A stretch of DNA of 64,000 nt, taken from the NCBI GenBank assembly GCA_030057655.1, contig JASGUQ010000046.1, positions 39,522-103,521 on the forward strand, given 5' to 3'. Made by a program: the position numbers and the translations under genes. Below the pieces are notes generated by a model that did no database searches, was not told the DNA's origin, and saw nothing but the letters and a program-made list of their open reading frames with translations. Source of the DNA: Bacillota bacterium. GTDB lineage: Bacteria > Bacillota > Clostridia > Christensenellales > Aristaeellaceae. Below, one piece after another: positions 48,203 to 56,844 of this stretch; the stretch's first letter is position 1, and every line of letters starts with the position of its first letter.

Positions 48203-48905
48203 GTCATCAAGGATATTTGCTATCAGCGATTTGCACTTGCCGGGCGGGGAGGATAAGTCCATGGACTTGTTCGGTTCGCACTGGGAAGGGCATTTTTTAA
48301 AGATCAGCCATGACTGGAAAAAAAGGGTCAGGTCCCATGATGTTGTTTTGATCCCCGGGGACATCTCCTGGGCGATGCGGCTTGAGGACGCAGTCAACGA
48401 TCTTCAGGCGATCGCGGCTTTACCGGGCAGCAAGATCATCATTAAAGGCAATCATGATTTCTGGTGGAGTTCCATAAGCCGTGTCAGGGCGTGTTTGCCT
48501 GAAGGGATCTTCGCTCTTCAAAATGACGCTGTCCTTGTAAACGATACGGTCTTTTGCGGGACAAGGGGATGGAACGCGCCCGGAAGCTCTGAGTATGGGC
48601 CCGAAGCGGAAAAAATTTACCAAAGGGAATTGATACGGCTGGAATTGTCACTGTCATCGGCTCAAAAGCTGCGTGATGGACGCCGCCTGGTCGCGCTTTG
48701 CCACTTTCCGCCCGTGTCCTCCAAGGGAGAAGACAGTGCGGTCACAGCGCTTCTTGAGGATCATCAGGTGGACGATGTGGTTTACGGGCATCTGCACGGT
48801 ATGTCGTGCTCAAGTGCCTTTACAGGGGTTAAAAACGGTGTTCGCTATTGGTTCACCTCTTGTGACTGTACCGATTTTTCGCTGGTACAACTGCCGGATC
48901 AATAA
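48195..48905 (+). CDS. Calcineurin-like metallophosphoesterase
   Basis: A 236-residue cytoplasmic phosphoesterase. Metal-ligand motifs are in order: AISDLHL (residues 10-16), IPGDISWAMRL near 52, KGNHDFWW near 83, and the C-terminal CHFPP and YGHLHG (near 172 and 199). The protein matches the YkuE/uncharacterised-MPP layout of Bacillota; the substrate could be a nucleotide or phospholipid and is unknown. The start overlaps the zinc-ribbon gene stop by 8 nt. Its stop is followed by the largest intergenic gap in the window. Confidence 0.85.
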   Translation: MTESSRIFAISDLHLPGGEDKSMDLFGSHWEGHFLKISHDWKKRVRSHDVVLIPGDISWAMRLEDAVNDLQAIAALPGSKIIIKGNHDFWWSSISRVRACLPEGIFALQNDAVLVNDTVFCGTRGWNAPGSSEYGPEAEKIYQRELIRLELSLSSAQKLRDGRRLVALCHFPPVSSKGEDSAVTALLEDHQVDDVVYGHLHGMSCSSAFTGVKNGVRYWFTSCDCTDFSLVQLPDQ

Positions 48906-49213
48906 ATTGTCACCACTTTATGACACCGATGCCGCTGTCTTGCCCTTCATTTTGATCTGATTCAGCTTTATTTTCACCTTTTATGGGATGCATCCAAACT
49001 CTTTTGGGCAATGCCGCCCATAATTATACTTTTCTAATTGACTTTCCGTTTTCATCCCCAAATTCCTGCCGTTTTTATGCCGCATGAATCATAGCATTCA
49101 GAACGCCATATGATGAGCTTCTTTGCAGGGCCAAAGAAAATCCCAAAATGAGCCAAAGGTTTCAAAAACATAAAATCATTAAAATTCACAAAAACAAATG
49201 TCTTATATCGGAT

Positions 49214-49360
49214 TATAATACAAAACCATCAAAAACGCAAAACAAACGTTCTTATATTGAAAGGCAGGAATAAGAACAGACATTCGCTGTTTTCTCTTTA
49301 TCCTGCCGAATAATCCGCGATGAACACCCAAAGCCCGAAGCCATGCTTCGGGCTTTGTTT
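49214..49360 (+). ncRNA. Candidate structured leader or small RNA upstream of mraZ
   Basis: TATAAT at 49214-49219 could start a transcript near 49226. It would contain a hairpin with GGCAGGA...TCCTGCC (49263-49307) enclosing ACAG-ACATTCG-CTGT. It would end in a perfect hairpin AAAGCCCGAAG-CCATG-CTTCGGGCTTT with TTTGTTT (49329-49360). That is the shape of a ~135-nt small RNA or of an attenuated mraZ leader. The -35 is poor and no known family is recognised. Confidence 0.4.
49329..49360 (+). terminator. Intrinsic terminator-like hairpin upstream of mraZ
   Basis: A 12-bp perfect stem with a 5-nt loop and a T-rich tail, 55 nt before the mraZ start. No gene ends nearby, so it ends either an unseen RNA or an attenuated mraZ leader transcript. 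Confidence 0.75.
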
Positions 49361-49399
49361 ACGCGCGTGGGCAGAATGTGGTAATTTGTGTACGAAAAG

Positions 49400-49424
49400 G
49401 GTGATAAGTGGTGAATGGTGGTGA
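49400..49424 (+). promoter_or_regulatory. Putative MraZ-binding direct repeats
   Basis: GGTGA occurs at 49400, 49410 and 49420, an exact 10-bp period. MraZ of other bacteria binds G/T-rich boxes spaced 10 bp upstream of its own gene, so this is a likely autoregulatory site. It overlaps the predicted mraZ start codon. Confidence 0.6.
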
Positions 49425-49981
49425 AAAACTTGCCGGATGAGGGAAACCTGCCCCAAAAACAAGGGCCTGAAGAAAAAAACGAAAAGCAAAGGCTGTCCTC
49501 CCGGCGCCTGGGCTTCATCGGGGTATACAACCATTCTATTGACAGTAAAGGCCGCGTCATTGTTCCCCAAACTTTCAGAAACCTTCTTGGGGACAGGATC
49601 ATCGTTGGGGTCAACATGGCTCAGGATTCCATCGCCATTTATCCGTATGAAGTTTGGGAAGAGAAGGTGGACATGCTCGCCCGTTTGAGCCACGAGGACG
49701 TGGCAGCGGAGTTCTTTCTTTCCAGGTTCGCGATGTACTCCTTTGATGGGCTGGGTTTTGACTCCCAGGGCAGGGTTCTGCTTCCCTCAGCGCTTCGGGA
49801 TCTGTTCTTAAGCGACGCTCAAGGCGTTCAGGTCTCAGGAACCACAGAGTATGTTCTGATCAAGTCTGATGAACAAGCCAGGCAGGAGCGTGAGCGCTTC
49901 AAGAAGGAATACCCCAACCCGCTCCAGGCCATCAGCGAGATCCAGGCGCGTGCTAAAAGCAGATTAAAAGATGGACAGTAA
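49415..49981 (+). CDS. mraZ: Transcriptional regulator MraZ with an N-terminal extension
   Basis: A DNA-binding ring protein that regulates the dcw cluster. The two MraZ half-repeats are visible: YNHSIDSKGRVIVPQTFR and SFDGLGFDSQGRVLLPSALR, each with the conserved D-x-GR. The protein as called is 188 residues; the normal MraZ start (MxGEYxHxID) falls at about residue 34, so some 30 polar residues precede it. No ATG or GTG lies closer; a TTG at 49430 would remove only five residues. The ATG lies inside the 10-bp repeats. First gene of the reduced dcw cluster. Confidence 0.88.
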   Translation: MVVKNLPDEGNLPQKQGPEEKNEKQRLSSRRLGFIGVYNHSIDSKGRVIVPQTFRNLLGDRIIVGVNMAQDSIAIYPYEVWEEKVDMLARLSHEDVAAEFFLSRFAMYSFDGLGFDSQGRVLLPSALRDLFLSDAQGVQVSGTTEYVLIKSDEQARQERERFKKEYPNPLQAISEIQARAKSRLKDGQ

Positions 49982-50004
49982 ACATTTATTAAGAGGAAAC
50001 TGAA

Positions 50005-50499
50005 ATGCAAAAGACCAGGCAGCCAACTTACAAACAGCACATCATGACTGGAAATCAGTTTATGCAGCATGAGCGAATTGTTGTGTCTTCCCATGTTAAT
50101 GTAGAAAACAGGGGGGAGATGGACAACCGTGATTTGTTTGTCGCGGCTGAGGTCACAAAACCTGCTTACAATATTTCATTAAAGTGGGCATTTTCCGCGT
50201 TATTCCTCTGCGTTATTTTCAGTCTGATCATGATCGGAAGCAAAATTGCCTTGACTGAAAGCCTCAAGGCAGAGTATGCTCAGTTAGGCGTACGCTATCA
50301 GGCTGCTGCCACGGAAAAGAAACGCTTGCAGGACGAATATGAATGCAAGATCAACGATTCTGAAATTTTCCGTTATGTGGTTGATAACCTGGGGATGCGC
50401 CTGGCCGGATATGAGGAAACGATCAACATCCAGGCGATGCGCTTGCCGGATGAAAGCCGCCCCGCTGCATTCAGGGGGAGCGCCTCAAACGGTCAATGA
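50005..50499 (+). CDS. FtsL-like bitopic protein
   Basis: A 164-residue protein in the position of ftsL. It has a polar cytoplasmic start of about 60 residues, one transmembrane helix (about 60-80, WAFSALFLCVIFSLIMI), then a coiled coil (about 85-120, AEYAQLGVRYQAAATEKKRLQ) and a short polar tail. FtsL proteins are poorly conserved in sequence, so the assignment is by topology and place in the cluster. It is preceded by AAGAGGAAAC. rsmH, which normally lies between mraZ and ftsL, is absent. Confidence 0.65.
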   Translation: MQKTRQPTYKQHIMTGNQFMQHERIVVSSHVNVENRGEMDNRDLFVAAEVTKPAYNISLKWAFSALFLCVIFSLIMIGSKIALTESLKAEYAQLGVRYQAAATEKKRLQDEYECKINDSEIFRYVVDNLGMRLAGYEETINIQAMRLPDESRPAAFRGSASNGQ

Positions 50500-50520
50500 T
50501 ACTTTTGTTGCGAGGTATGT

Positions 50521-51996
50521 ATGAAACTTTCTCAGCTTGCGGTTGAGGCTTTGGATTATTCCCTGGAGTTAACAGGGGATTGTGAAATTTTAAGCCTCAG
50601 TGCCGACAGCAGGGAGCAGTCAGATCATGGACTGTTTTTTTGCATCAAAGGGGCACATTTTGACGCCCATCGTTTTGCGCAGCAGGCTGTGGATAACGGC
50701 GCTGCTGCGCTTGTGGTTACGGAGATTCAGGAACACATCAAGGTTCCTCAACTAAGGGTATCCAATGACAGGGCGGCGATGGCTTTAATCGCCCGCGCTT
50801 TTTATGGTTTTCCCGACCAGCACTTAAAATTGATCGGAATCACCGGAACCAAGGGGAAAACCACCACCAGTTACCTGGTCAAGGCAATTCTTGAGGCATC
50901 CGGGCACAAGGTTGGGCTGATCGGAACGACCGGGAACATGATCGGCGATCAGTGGATTAACAGCAATCTGACCACGCCCGATCCCATTGATCTGCATATG
51001 ACTTTACGCAAAATGGTCGATGCCGGATGTGATTACGCGGTGATGGAGGTTTCCGCGCACGCGATCTGGATGCGCAGGCTGGAAGGCATCACTTTTGAAG
51101 CCGGGTGCTTTACCAACCTTTCCCAGGATCACCTGGATTTCTTTGGCACCATGGAGAATTATTACGAGGCCAAGCGCAGTTTCTTCATGTCTGGCGTGGT
51201 AAAGAATGCGGTTGTTTCCCTGGATGATTCCTGGGTTTTGAAACTGAGCCAGGAATTGACGATGCCAAAAATCAGCTATGCCATCTGCACCAACGCTGAC
51301 CTGTTCGCCCGGGACATTCAGATCAGGGAGGACGGCGTTTCTTTCCTCCTGAGCCTTTGGAATGACAAGTATTACCCCGTCCAATTAAAGCTGATGGGCA
51401 TGTTCAATATTTACAATGCCATTGCTGCAGCCGGCATCGGTCTGATCGTGGGCGCTGACCCGGAGGTCATCTGCCGCGCGCTTGAGAGCGTGACCAGCGT
51501 TCCGGGACGGGCGGAGGTGCTGGACACCCATACGGAATACAAGGTCGTTTTGGACTATTCCCATTCTCCTGACGCGCTGGACAACATCTTAACTGCGATT
51601 CGGGAATTTATCAAAGGCCGCCTGATTGTTGTGTTTGGCTGCGGCGGCGACCGGGATCATGGCAAACGCCCGCTGATGGGCGCGATCGCGGGCAAACTGG
51701 CGGATTTTTCAATCCTGACCAGCGACAACCCGCGCAGGGAGGATCCAAATGATATCCTGGGCGCCATTGAACAGGGCATCAAACCAACCGGCGGGGCCTA
51801 CATTGTGATTGAAAACCGCCGTGAGGCGATCAAACACGCCTTAAATAGCGCCAAAAGCGGGGATGTGGTTCTTCTGGCCGGCAAAGGGCATGAGACCTAC
51901 CAGGAGATCGCAGGCATCAAGCGGCCCTTTAATGAGAAAACGATCGTCATGGAACTGCTCAGGGAACTGAAGGAAGAGGGATCAGAAGGTGCTTGA
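50521..51996 (+). CDS. murE: UDP-MurNAc-tripeptide synthetase (meso-diaminopimelate-adding)
   Basis: Adds meso-diaminopimelate to UDP-MurNAc-L-Ala-D-Glu. The 491 residues form the three Mur-ligase domains. The ATP site is GITGTKGKTTTSYLV near residue 107. The third domain carries SDNPRREDP near 402; DNPR is the signature of DAP-adding MurE, as opposed to DNPA-type lysine enzymes. The C-terminal AGKGHETYQ is normal. No ftsI lies upstream and no murF downstream, although these usually flank it. It overlaps mraY by 8 nt. Confidence 0.95.
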   Translation: MKLSQLAVEALDYSLELTGDCEILSLSADSREQSDHGLFFCIKGAHFDAHRFAQQAVDNGAAALVVTEIQEHIKVPQLRVSNDRAAMALIARAFYGFPDQHLKLIGITGTKGKTTTSYLVKAILEASGHKVGLIGTTGNMIGDQWINSNLTTPDPIDLHMTLRKMVDAGCDYAVMEVSAHAIWMRRLEGITFEAGCFTNLSQDHLDFFGTMENYYEAKRSFFMSGVVKNAVVSLDDSWVLKLSQELTMPKISYAICTNADLFARDIQIREDGVSFLLSLWNDKYYPVQLKLMGMFNIYNAIAAAGIGLIVGADPEVICRALESVTSVPGRAEVLDTHTEYKVVLDYSHSPDALDNILTAIREFIKGRLIVVFGCGGDRDHGKRPLMGAIAGKLADFSILTSDNPRREDPNDILGAIEQGIKPTGGAYIVIENRREAIKHALNSAKSGDVVLLAGKGHETYQEIAGIKRPFNEKTIVMELLRELKEEGSEGA

Positions 51997-52975
51997 GGTG
52001 CTGAGCGCAGCCATCGCGCTGGTTATTGTCTTTTTATTGATGCCGGGTTTCATCCGTTTCATGAAGGCCAGGGGCATGGTTCAGCCAGGCTATGATTTGG
52101 GACCTGATTCTTTCAAAAAGAAAAAAGAAAAACCCCCGAACATGGGGGGGCTAATCATCGCGCTGGGTGTCCTTGTCGCCTCCCTGATCATCGGGCAGTT
52201 GAACGGCCCGGTCAACCATCTTCTGCTTTTGATGCTTGCAGCTTTCGGCGGGCTTGGAATTGGCTTTGCGGATGATTACATCAAGGATGTTCAGAACCAT
52301 CATGCGGGCTTGAAGCCCCGCTACAAGCTGATCGGCCAGACCGCGGTTGGCCTGATTTTCTCTTTGATTACTTCAAGCATCGTGGGCACGGCCATCCATC
52401 TTCCTTTTACAAAGACCACCTGGGATCTGTCCTATTTCTATGTTCCGCTGATGACCTTGTTGTATGTTTTCATGACCAATTCCGCGAACTTGCAGGACGG
52501 CGTGGATGGACTGATGAGTTCGGTCACCATGGCGGGCAGCGCCGGTCTTGGCGCGGTTGCGATGATGATCCAGGGCGGCAGCCTGAACGATCCCGGCATC
52601 ACCTATGCTTGTTTCGCGCTGACGGGCGCTTGCCTGGGCTTTCTGGTTTATAATCAGCATCCGGCCAAAATCTACATGGGTGATACGGGCTCCATGTTCA
52701 TTGGCGGCCTTTTAACGGGGGCCGCCATGCTGCTGAGGTTGCAATTGTGGCTGATCCCTCTTTGCATCACCATGATCATTTCCTCCCTCTCGGTGATCGC
52801 GCAGCGCGTTTATTTCAAGCTTACAGGCGGGAAACGCCTGATCAAGATGTCGCCCATCCATCATCATTTTGAGATGTCCGGTTGGAGCGAAAACACCATT
52901 GCCAGGCGTTACACCATTCTGGTTCTGATCATGTCTGTGTTGGCAGCCCTGGCTGCCTTGCCCATTGCTCCCTGA
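51989..52975 (+). CDS. mraY: Phospho-N-acetylmuramoyl-pentapeptide transferase
   Basis: Makes lipid I from UDP-MurNAc-pentapeptide and undecaprenyl phosphate. The 328-residue polytopic enzyme has PPNMGGLI near 50, the catalytic Asp pair GFADDYIKD near 92, NSANLQDGVDGL near 170, GDTGSMFIGG near 229 and the histidine cluster MSPIHHHFEMSGW near 290. The start is GTG inside the end of murE. Length is normal. murD follows after 9 nt. Confidence 0.95.
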   Translation: MLEVLSAAIALVIVFLLMPGFIRFMKARGMVQPGYDLGPDSFKKKKEKPPNMGGLIIALGVLVASLIIGQLNGPVNHLLLLMLAAFGGLGIGFADDYIKDVQNHHAGLKPRYKLIGQTAVGLIFSLITSSIVGTAIHLPFTKTTWDLSYFYVPLMTLLYVFMTNSANLQDGVDGLMSSVTMAGSAGLGAVAMMIQGGSLNDPGITYACFALTGACLGFLVYNQHPAKIYMGDTGSMFIGGLLTGAAMLLRLQLWLIPLCITMIISSLSVIAQRVYFKLTGGKRLIKMSPIHHHFEMSGWSENTIARRYTILVLIMSVLAALAALPIAP

Positions 52976-52984
52976 GGATACAAC

Positions 52985-54394
52985 ATGCAAACCGACCTGT
53001 CTGCGATCAATCAGCAAGCCATAAAAGATTACCGCGGCAAAACTTTTCTGGTCGTCGGCGCTGCCCGCAGCGGCGTCGCGGCCACGGAACTGCTTCTTGC
53101 CATCGGCGCCTTTGTCGTTTTAAATGATTCGAAAAAAGAATGTGAGCTTGCTTCGCTTCCGGACACCTTAAATCATCCCAATTGCAAAAAATGCTTCGGG
53201 CAGCCTGCCGAGCCGCTGTTTTCAGGGTGTGATTATCTGTTAATCAGCCCCGGCATCCCGTGTGACGCGCCGCTTGTAAAAAAAGCAGGGGAGATGGGGC
53301 TTCAGGTCATCGGCGAACTTGAATTCGCCGCCTCCTGCGCCACGCAGGAGATCATTGCGGTTTCCGGAACCAATGGTAAAACAACCACGGTTTCCCTTCT
53401 TGGCGAGATCTTTAATCAATCCGGGCGTAACGCCTCTGTTTCAGGCAACATCGGATATCCTTTGTCCGCCGCTGTATTAAGGGCAAAGGCCGATGACGTC
53501 CTGATCGTTGAAGTGTCCAGTTTCCAAATGGAAACTGCCCAAAACTTCCACCCCAGGGCTGCGGCGCTGCTCAACATTACCCCGGACCATCTGGATCGGC
53601 ACAAGACCATGGAATGTTATGTTTCTCTGAAGAAAAAAATGTTTCAAAACATGACGGAAAATGACGTTGCTATCTTGAATTACGATGATCCGATGCTGAG
53701 GGAAATGGCGGGGGACCTTCCCGCCCCGGTCACCTGGTTTTCCCGCTGCGGCAAGGCTAAGACCGGCGTTGTGCTTCATAATGACAAACTGGCTTTCCTT
53801 CAAAACGGCGAGTACCATGCTTTATGCGAGGCAAAAGCGCTGCAGATCCCGGGAAACCATAACATTGAAAACGCGCTTGCGGCAGCAGCCGTCGCGGTGC
53901 GCTCAGGCGTTCCGCTTTCTGTTATTTCCAAGGCGCTTCAGTCCTTTAAGGGCGTGGAGCATCGCATCGAGTTTACGGCGAAGATCAATGGGGTCCGTTA
54001 TCTGAATGACTCCAAGGGGACCAACCCGGATTCCACAATAAAAGCGGTGGAGTCCATGGCTGCCCCGACCGTGCTGATCGCGGGAGGGTATGACAAGCAG
54101 GTTTCCTTTGCTTCTTTGGCGGAAACCATCTCCGGCTCAGGGCTGGTCACACACGCGATCCTTTTTGGGCAAACAAAGGAAAAGATCGCTTCCGCACTGC
54201 GCGATAAGGGCTTTGATCAGATCAGCTTTGTTCAGGACCTGGAAAAAGCGGTTTCTTTGGCTCAGGAACTGGCTCAGCCCGGCGGCAATGTGCTGTTTTC
54301 TCCCGCCTGCGCCTCCTTTGGCATGTTCAGTGACTATGAACAGCGGGGACGGTTGTTTAAGTCCTATGTCAGATCACTGAAAGAGGAAGTTTAG
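52985..54394 (+). CDS. murD: UDP-N-acetylmuramoylalanine--D-glutamate ligase
   Basis: Adds D-glutamate to UDP-MurNAc-L-Ala. The 469 residues show the N-terminal Rossmann-like motif VVGAARSGVAATELL, the ATP-binding VSGTNGKTTTVSLLGE near 124 and the family motifs VEVSSFQMET near 178 and FKGVEHRIEF near 320. The C-terminal NDSKGTNPDSTIKAVES is typical of MurD. GAGGAT is spaced before the ATG. It is followed directly by the ftsQ-like gene, whereas ftsW and murG usually come next. Confidence 0.95.
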   Translation: MQTDLSAINQQAIKDYRGKTFLVVGAARSGVAATELLLAIGAFVVLNDSKKECELASLPDTLNHPNCKKCFGQPAEPLFSGCDYLLISPGIPCDAPLVKKAGEMGLQVIGELEFAASCATQEIIAVSGTNGKTTTVSLLGEIFNQSGRNASVSGNIGYPLSAAVLRAKADDVLIVEVSSFQMETAQNFHPRAAALLNITPDHLDRHKTMECYVSLKKKMFQNMTENDVAILNYDDPMLREMAGDLPAPVTWFSRCGKAKTGVVLHNDKLAFLQNGEYHALCEAKALQIPGNHNIENALAAAAVAVRSGVPLSVISKALQSFKGVEHRIEFTAKINGVRYLNDSKGTNPDSTIKAVESMAAPTVLIAGGYDKQVSFASLAETISGSGLVTHAILFGQTKEKIASALRDKGFDQISFVQDLEKAVSLAQELAQPGGNVLFSPACASFGMFSDYEQRGRLFKSYVRSLKEEV

Positions 54395-55438
54395 GTGTCC
54401 GCTCCTCAATATCCGCATGGCGGCAGCACGCCGCCCCGCCCAAATCCGCGCGATTTGGGCCAGGCATCCGGGGCTGATGCGTCGCGTCCTCCCGGTATCT
54501 TTGATATCCCCTGGGAGGGTCAGCCTGATTATTCTCAGGCAGATATGAATGACCCCGGATTTCCTTCCGGCATACCGCCGCAAAATGAATGGGGCCCTCC
54601 GGGGAACGCCGGGGGATATGCGCACAAAGAGGACGGCGCTTTTGCTCATGATCCCGAAGTTTACCCGCAGAATGGGCAAATGCCCCCGCCAGCAGATCCT
54701 CAGGATACAGACCCAGCGAAACGAAAACTGAGAATCCTGGTCATTGTCCTGATCATCGCTTTTGTTCTCTGGCTGCTGGTTTTCCAGGTGTTTGTGATCC
54801 GCAGGGTCAATGTCAGCGGCACTACGGCTGAGATTTGGAAAACTGTCGCAAACGCTGCCGGATTAGACCATAGTCCGTTTTTCTTCTTTGTTAATGAGAA
54901 CAAAGTACGTGAGGGCGTGGAATCCAATCGTTACCTGATTTTTGAATCCATGCAAAAGATCATTCCGGGCACCGTCAACATCAAGGTGATCCAGCGCAGG
55001 CCGTACGCGTTTTTTACACACCTTGGCGTTGGCTATGTTCTCTCAAAAGACGGTATGATTTTGGAGAAGACAAGGGAACTGAGGGATGGAGAGAACCTGA
55101 TGAAAGTGATCGGCCTGGCGCTGCCGGATCACCAAAGTCCGGGCACTCTCCCGGCGTCGAACAATCCTACCCAGACAGAAACAATGCTGGAATTGTTTAA
55201 TGAGTTGGCCGTCTGGCAGTTGGCCAAAGAGATCGAAAGCATTGATATCGCGGAGAGCCTGAACCTGACGCTGCTGACCATTGACGGCTATACGATCAAC
55301 CTCGGCGACGAGAGCAACCTGCACGCCAAGGTCGGCACTGTCGCCGCTGTTGTCAGCGAACTCCGCAGACGGCACATGACCGGCGGCATCATTGAGGCGA
55401 CACGCCCCGGAGAAGCCACTTACAGAGCGGAGCAATAA
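54395..55438 (+). CDS. FtsQ/DivIB-like division protein with a long Pro/Gly-rich cytoplasmic tail
   Basis: A bitopic protein that bridges early and late divisome parts. The 347 residues start with an unusual 108-residue Pro/Gly/Asp-rich, probably disordered, cytoplasmic part. A transmembrane helix lies at about 111-133 and a POTRA domain begins at FVIRRVNVSGT, followed by a beta domain with IKVIQRRPYAFF. The transmembrane-POTRA order and place before ftsA identify it as FtsQ/DivIB. The start is GTG immediately after the murD stop, with GAGGAAG upstream. Confidence 0.85.
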   Translation: MSAPQYPHGGSTPPRPNPRDLGQASGADASRPPGIFDIPWEGQPDYSQADMNDPGFPSGIPPQNEWGPPGNAGGYAHKEDGAFAHDPEVYPQNGQMPPPADPQDTDPAKRKLRILVIVLIIAFVLWLLVFQVFVIRRVNVSGTTAEIWKTVANAAGLDHSPFFFFVNENKVREGVESNRYLIFESMQKIIPGTVNIKVIQRRPYAFFTHLGVGYVLSKDGMILEKTRELRDGENLMKVIGLALPDHQSPGTLPASNNPTQTETMLELFNELAVWQLAKEIESIDIAESLNLTLLTIDGYTINLGDESNLHAKVGTVAAVVSELRRRHMTGGIIEATRPGEATYRAEQ

Positions 55439-55516
55439 CAGATTTTTACTGAGGGCGCAGAAAGATACAATTTGTCATTTTCAGCTTGCCGCAAAGGGAG
55501 ATTTCCTTGTAAAGGC

Positions 55517-55545
55517 TTGCATATATATCACAAAAAGGTTACAAT
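55517..55545 (+). promoter_or_regulatory. Sigma-A promoter of ftsA-ftsZ
   Basis: TTGCAT (55517-55522), 17-nt spacer, TACAAT (55540-55545), 88 nt before ftsA. The 194-nt gap between ftsQ-like and ftsA shows nothing else clear. Confidence 0.7.
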
Positions 55546-55632
55546 AAGTCAATCGTGGGTGCTGTTTTTTCGTAGACCTGAAAATTTGATCCTTCCGATG
55601 CGAAAAACGCCCAAGAAATGGAGTGAAATGCG

Positions 55633-56811
55633 ATGAGGAGCACCATCAGCGTCATTGATTTTGGCACCAGCAAAATCGTTGCACTGATCGCGGAGGTCAG
55701 CACCAGACAACGCTGCGATATCATCGGCGCTGGGACCACCCCTTATGACGGGTACGCCGATGCCAGGTGGAACAACGGTGCTCTGGTCAATGAAGCGATC
55801 AGCACTGCCATCGCGACTGCCGAAGACCAGGCGCGGACCTCGGTCAAATCAGTATTTTGCGGTGTGCCGGGGCAGTTTTCCAAAGTCTATTCATTTGAGG
55901 TCAAGGTGGACCTTCAAGGCGCCGCTCCCCGCGTGACCGCCAAGGACATCGCGATGTTGTTTACGCTTGCTGACGAACAGGTACAGGGGATTCCCGGTAC
56001 GCCCATTCACCGCAGCCCCGCCTGGTTTGTGGTGGACGACGGCAAAAAGACCCTCGAACCCCTGAATCAGCATGGCAATGAATTGCGCGCGCTGATCTCC
56101 TATGTGGTCGCGGATCGCTTCTTCATTGAGGACATCACCCAACGCCTTCTTGCCATTGGCAAAACAGCGGCTGGTTTCTTTTCCACCCTGATTGGGGAGG
56201 GGATGCTGTTTATTTCCGAAACCGACCGCGACCGCACCGCGCTTTTGATCGATATCGGATATCTCAACACCGACATTATCGCCGTTGAGGGGGACGCGAT
56301 CATTTTTCATAAAAACCTGCCTTTGGGCGGTGGCCACATCGCGGCTGACCTGGCCTATGGGCTGGAGGTCCCGCTTGATTCTGCTGAGCAGTTGAAGCGG
56401 GGATTTGAGTATGGCGCTTCAAGCACCAAGAACAGCTTTGACGTGGTCTTGTCAAATGGCGCGACGGAGACTTTTACCCGCGAGAAGGTGGCAGAGATCT
56501 TGATGCCCAGGGCGGAAGAGATCTGCGAAGCGATCGTTCAGGCTGTCAAGGATTCGGGCGTACGCCTTGGCAACTGGTCTCCGGTTTACTTGACTGGCGG
56601 CGGGCTTGCGATCAACAAGGGCGGGCGCGAATATCTGTCTGAAAAGATGGATCGCCCGGTGCGCGAGCTTCCCCGCAAGGCAGTCAAACTGTCCAGCGCC
56701 ATCTATTCCAGTTCCCTGGGGCTGCTGGATTTGATCATTGATACCAAGAACACCGCTTCCGCCAACCAGACGGGCCTGCTCGGGTTCCTGCGCGGCCTGT
56801 TCAATGGCTGA
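55633..56811 (+). CDS. ftsA: Cell division protein FtsA
   Basis: An actin-fold protein that tethers FtsZ to the membrane. The 392 residues show DFGTSKIVALIAEV near 8-21 (phosphate 1), a 1C-type insert, LLIDIGYLNTDIIAVEGD near 200, and VYLTGGGLAINKGG near 320. The C-terminal GLLGFLRGLFNG is the expected amphipathic membrane anchor. GGAGTG precedes the ATG, and a promoter lies upstream, so ftsAZ can be expressed separately from the mur genes. ftsZ follows after 33 nt. Confidence 0.92.
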   Translation: MRSTISVIDFGTSKIVALIAEVSTRQRCDIIGAGTTPYDGYADARWNNGALVNEAISTAIATAEDQARTSVKSVFCGVPGQFSKVYSFEVKVDLQGAAPRVTAKDIAMLFTLADEQVQGIPGTPIHRSPAWFVVDDGKKTLEPLNQHGNELRALISYVVADRFFIEDITQRLLAIGKTAAGFFSTLIGEGMLFISETDRDRTALLIDIGYLNTDIIAVEGDAIIFHKNLPLGGGHIAADLAYGLEVPLDSAEQLKRGFEYGASSTKNSFDVVLSNGATETFTREKVAEILMPRAEEICEAIVQAVKDSGVRLGNWSPVYLTGGGLAINKGGREYLSEKMDRPVRELPRKAVKLSSAIYSSSLGLLDLIIDTKNTASANQTGLLGFLRGLFNG

Positions 56812-56844
56812 ACGCGATCAAATAAATAATTAGGAGGAGCTTCC

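Larger units (their letters stand above)
48906..49414. other. 509-nt intergenic region before mraZ
   Basis: No credible gene is seen here. The stretch is AT-rich (most AT-rich at about 49120-49260). It contains a TATACT at 49025-49030 with a poor -35, a TATAAT at 49214-49219, an inverted repeat GTTCTTAT...ATAAGAAC (49248-49277), a long imperfect hairpin at 49263-49307, a terminator-like hairpin at 49329-49360, and 10-bp GGTGA repeats at 49400-49424. These are described separately. Confidence 0.6.
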
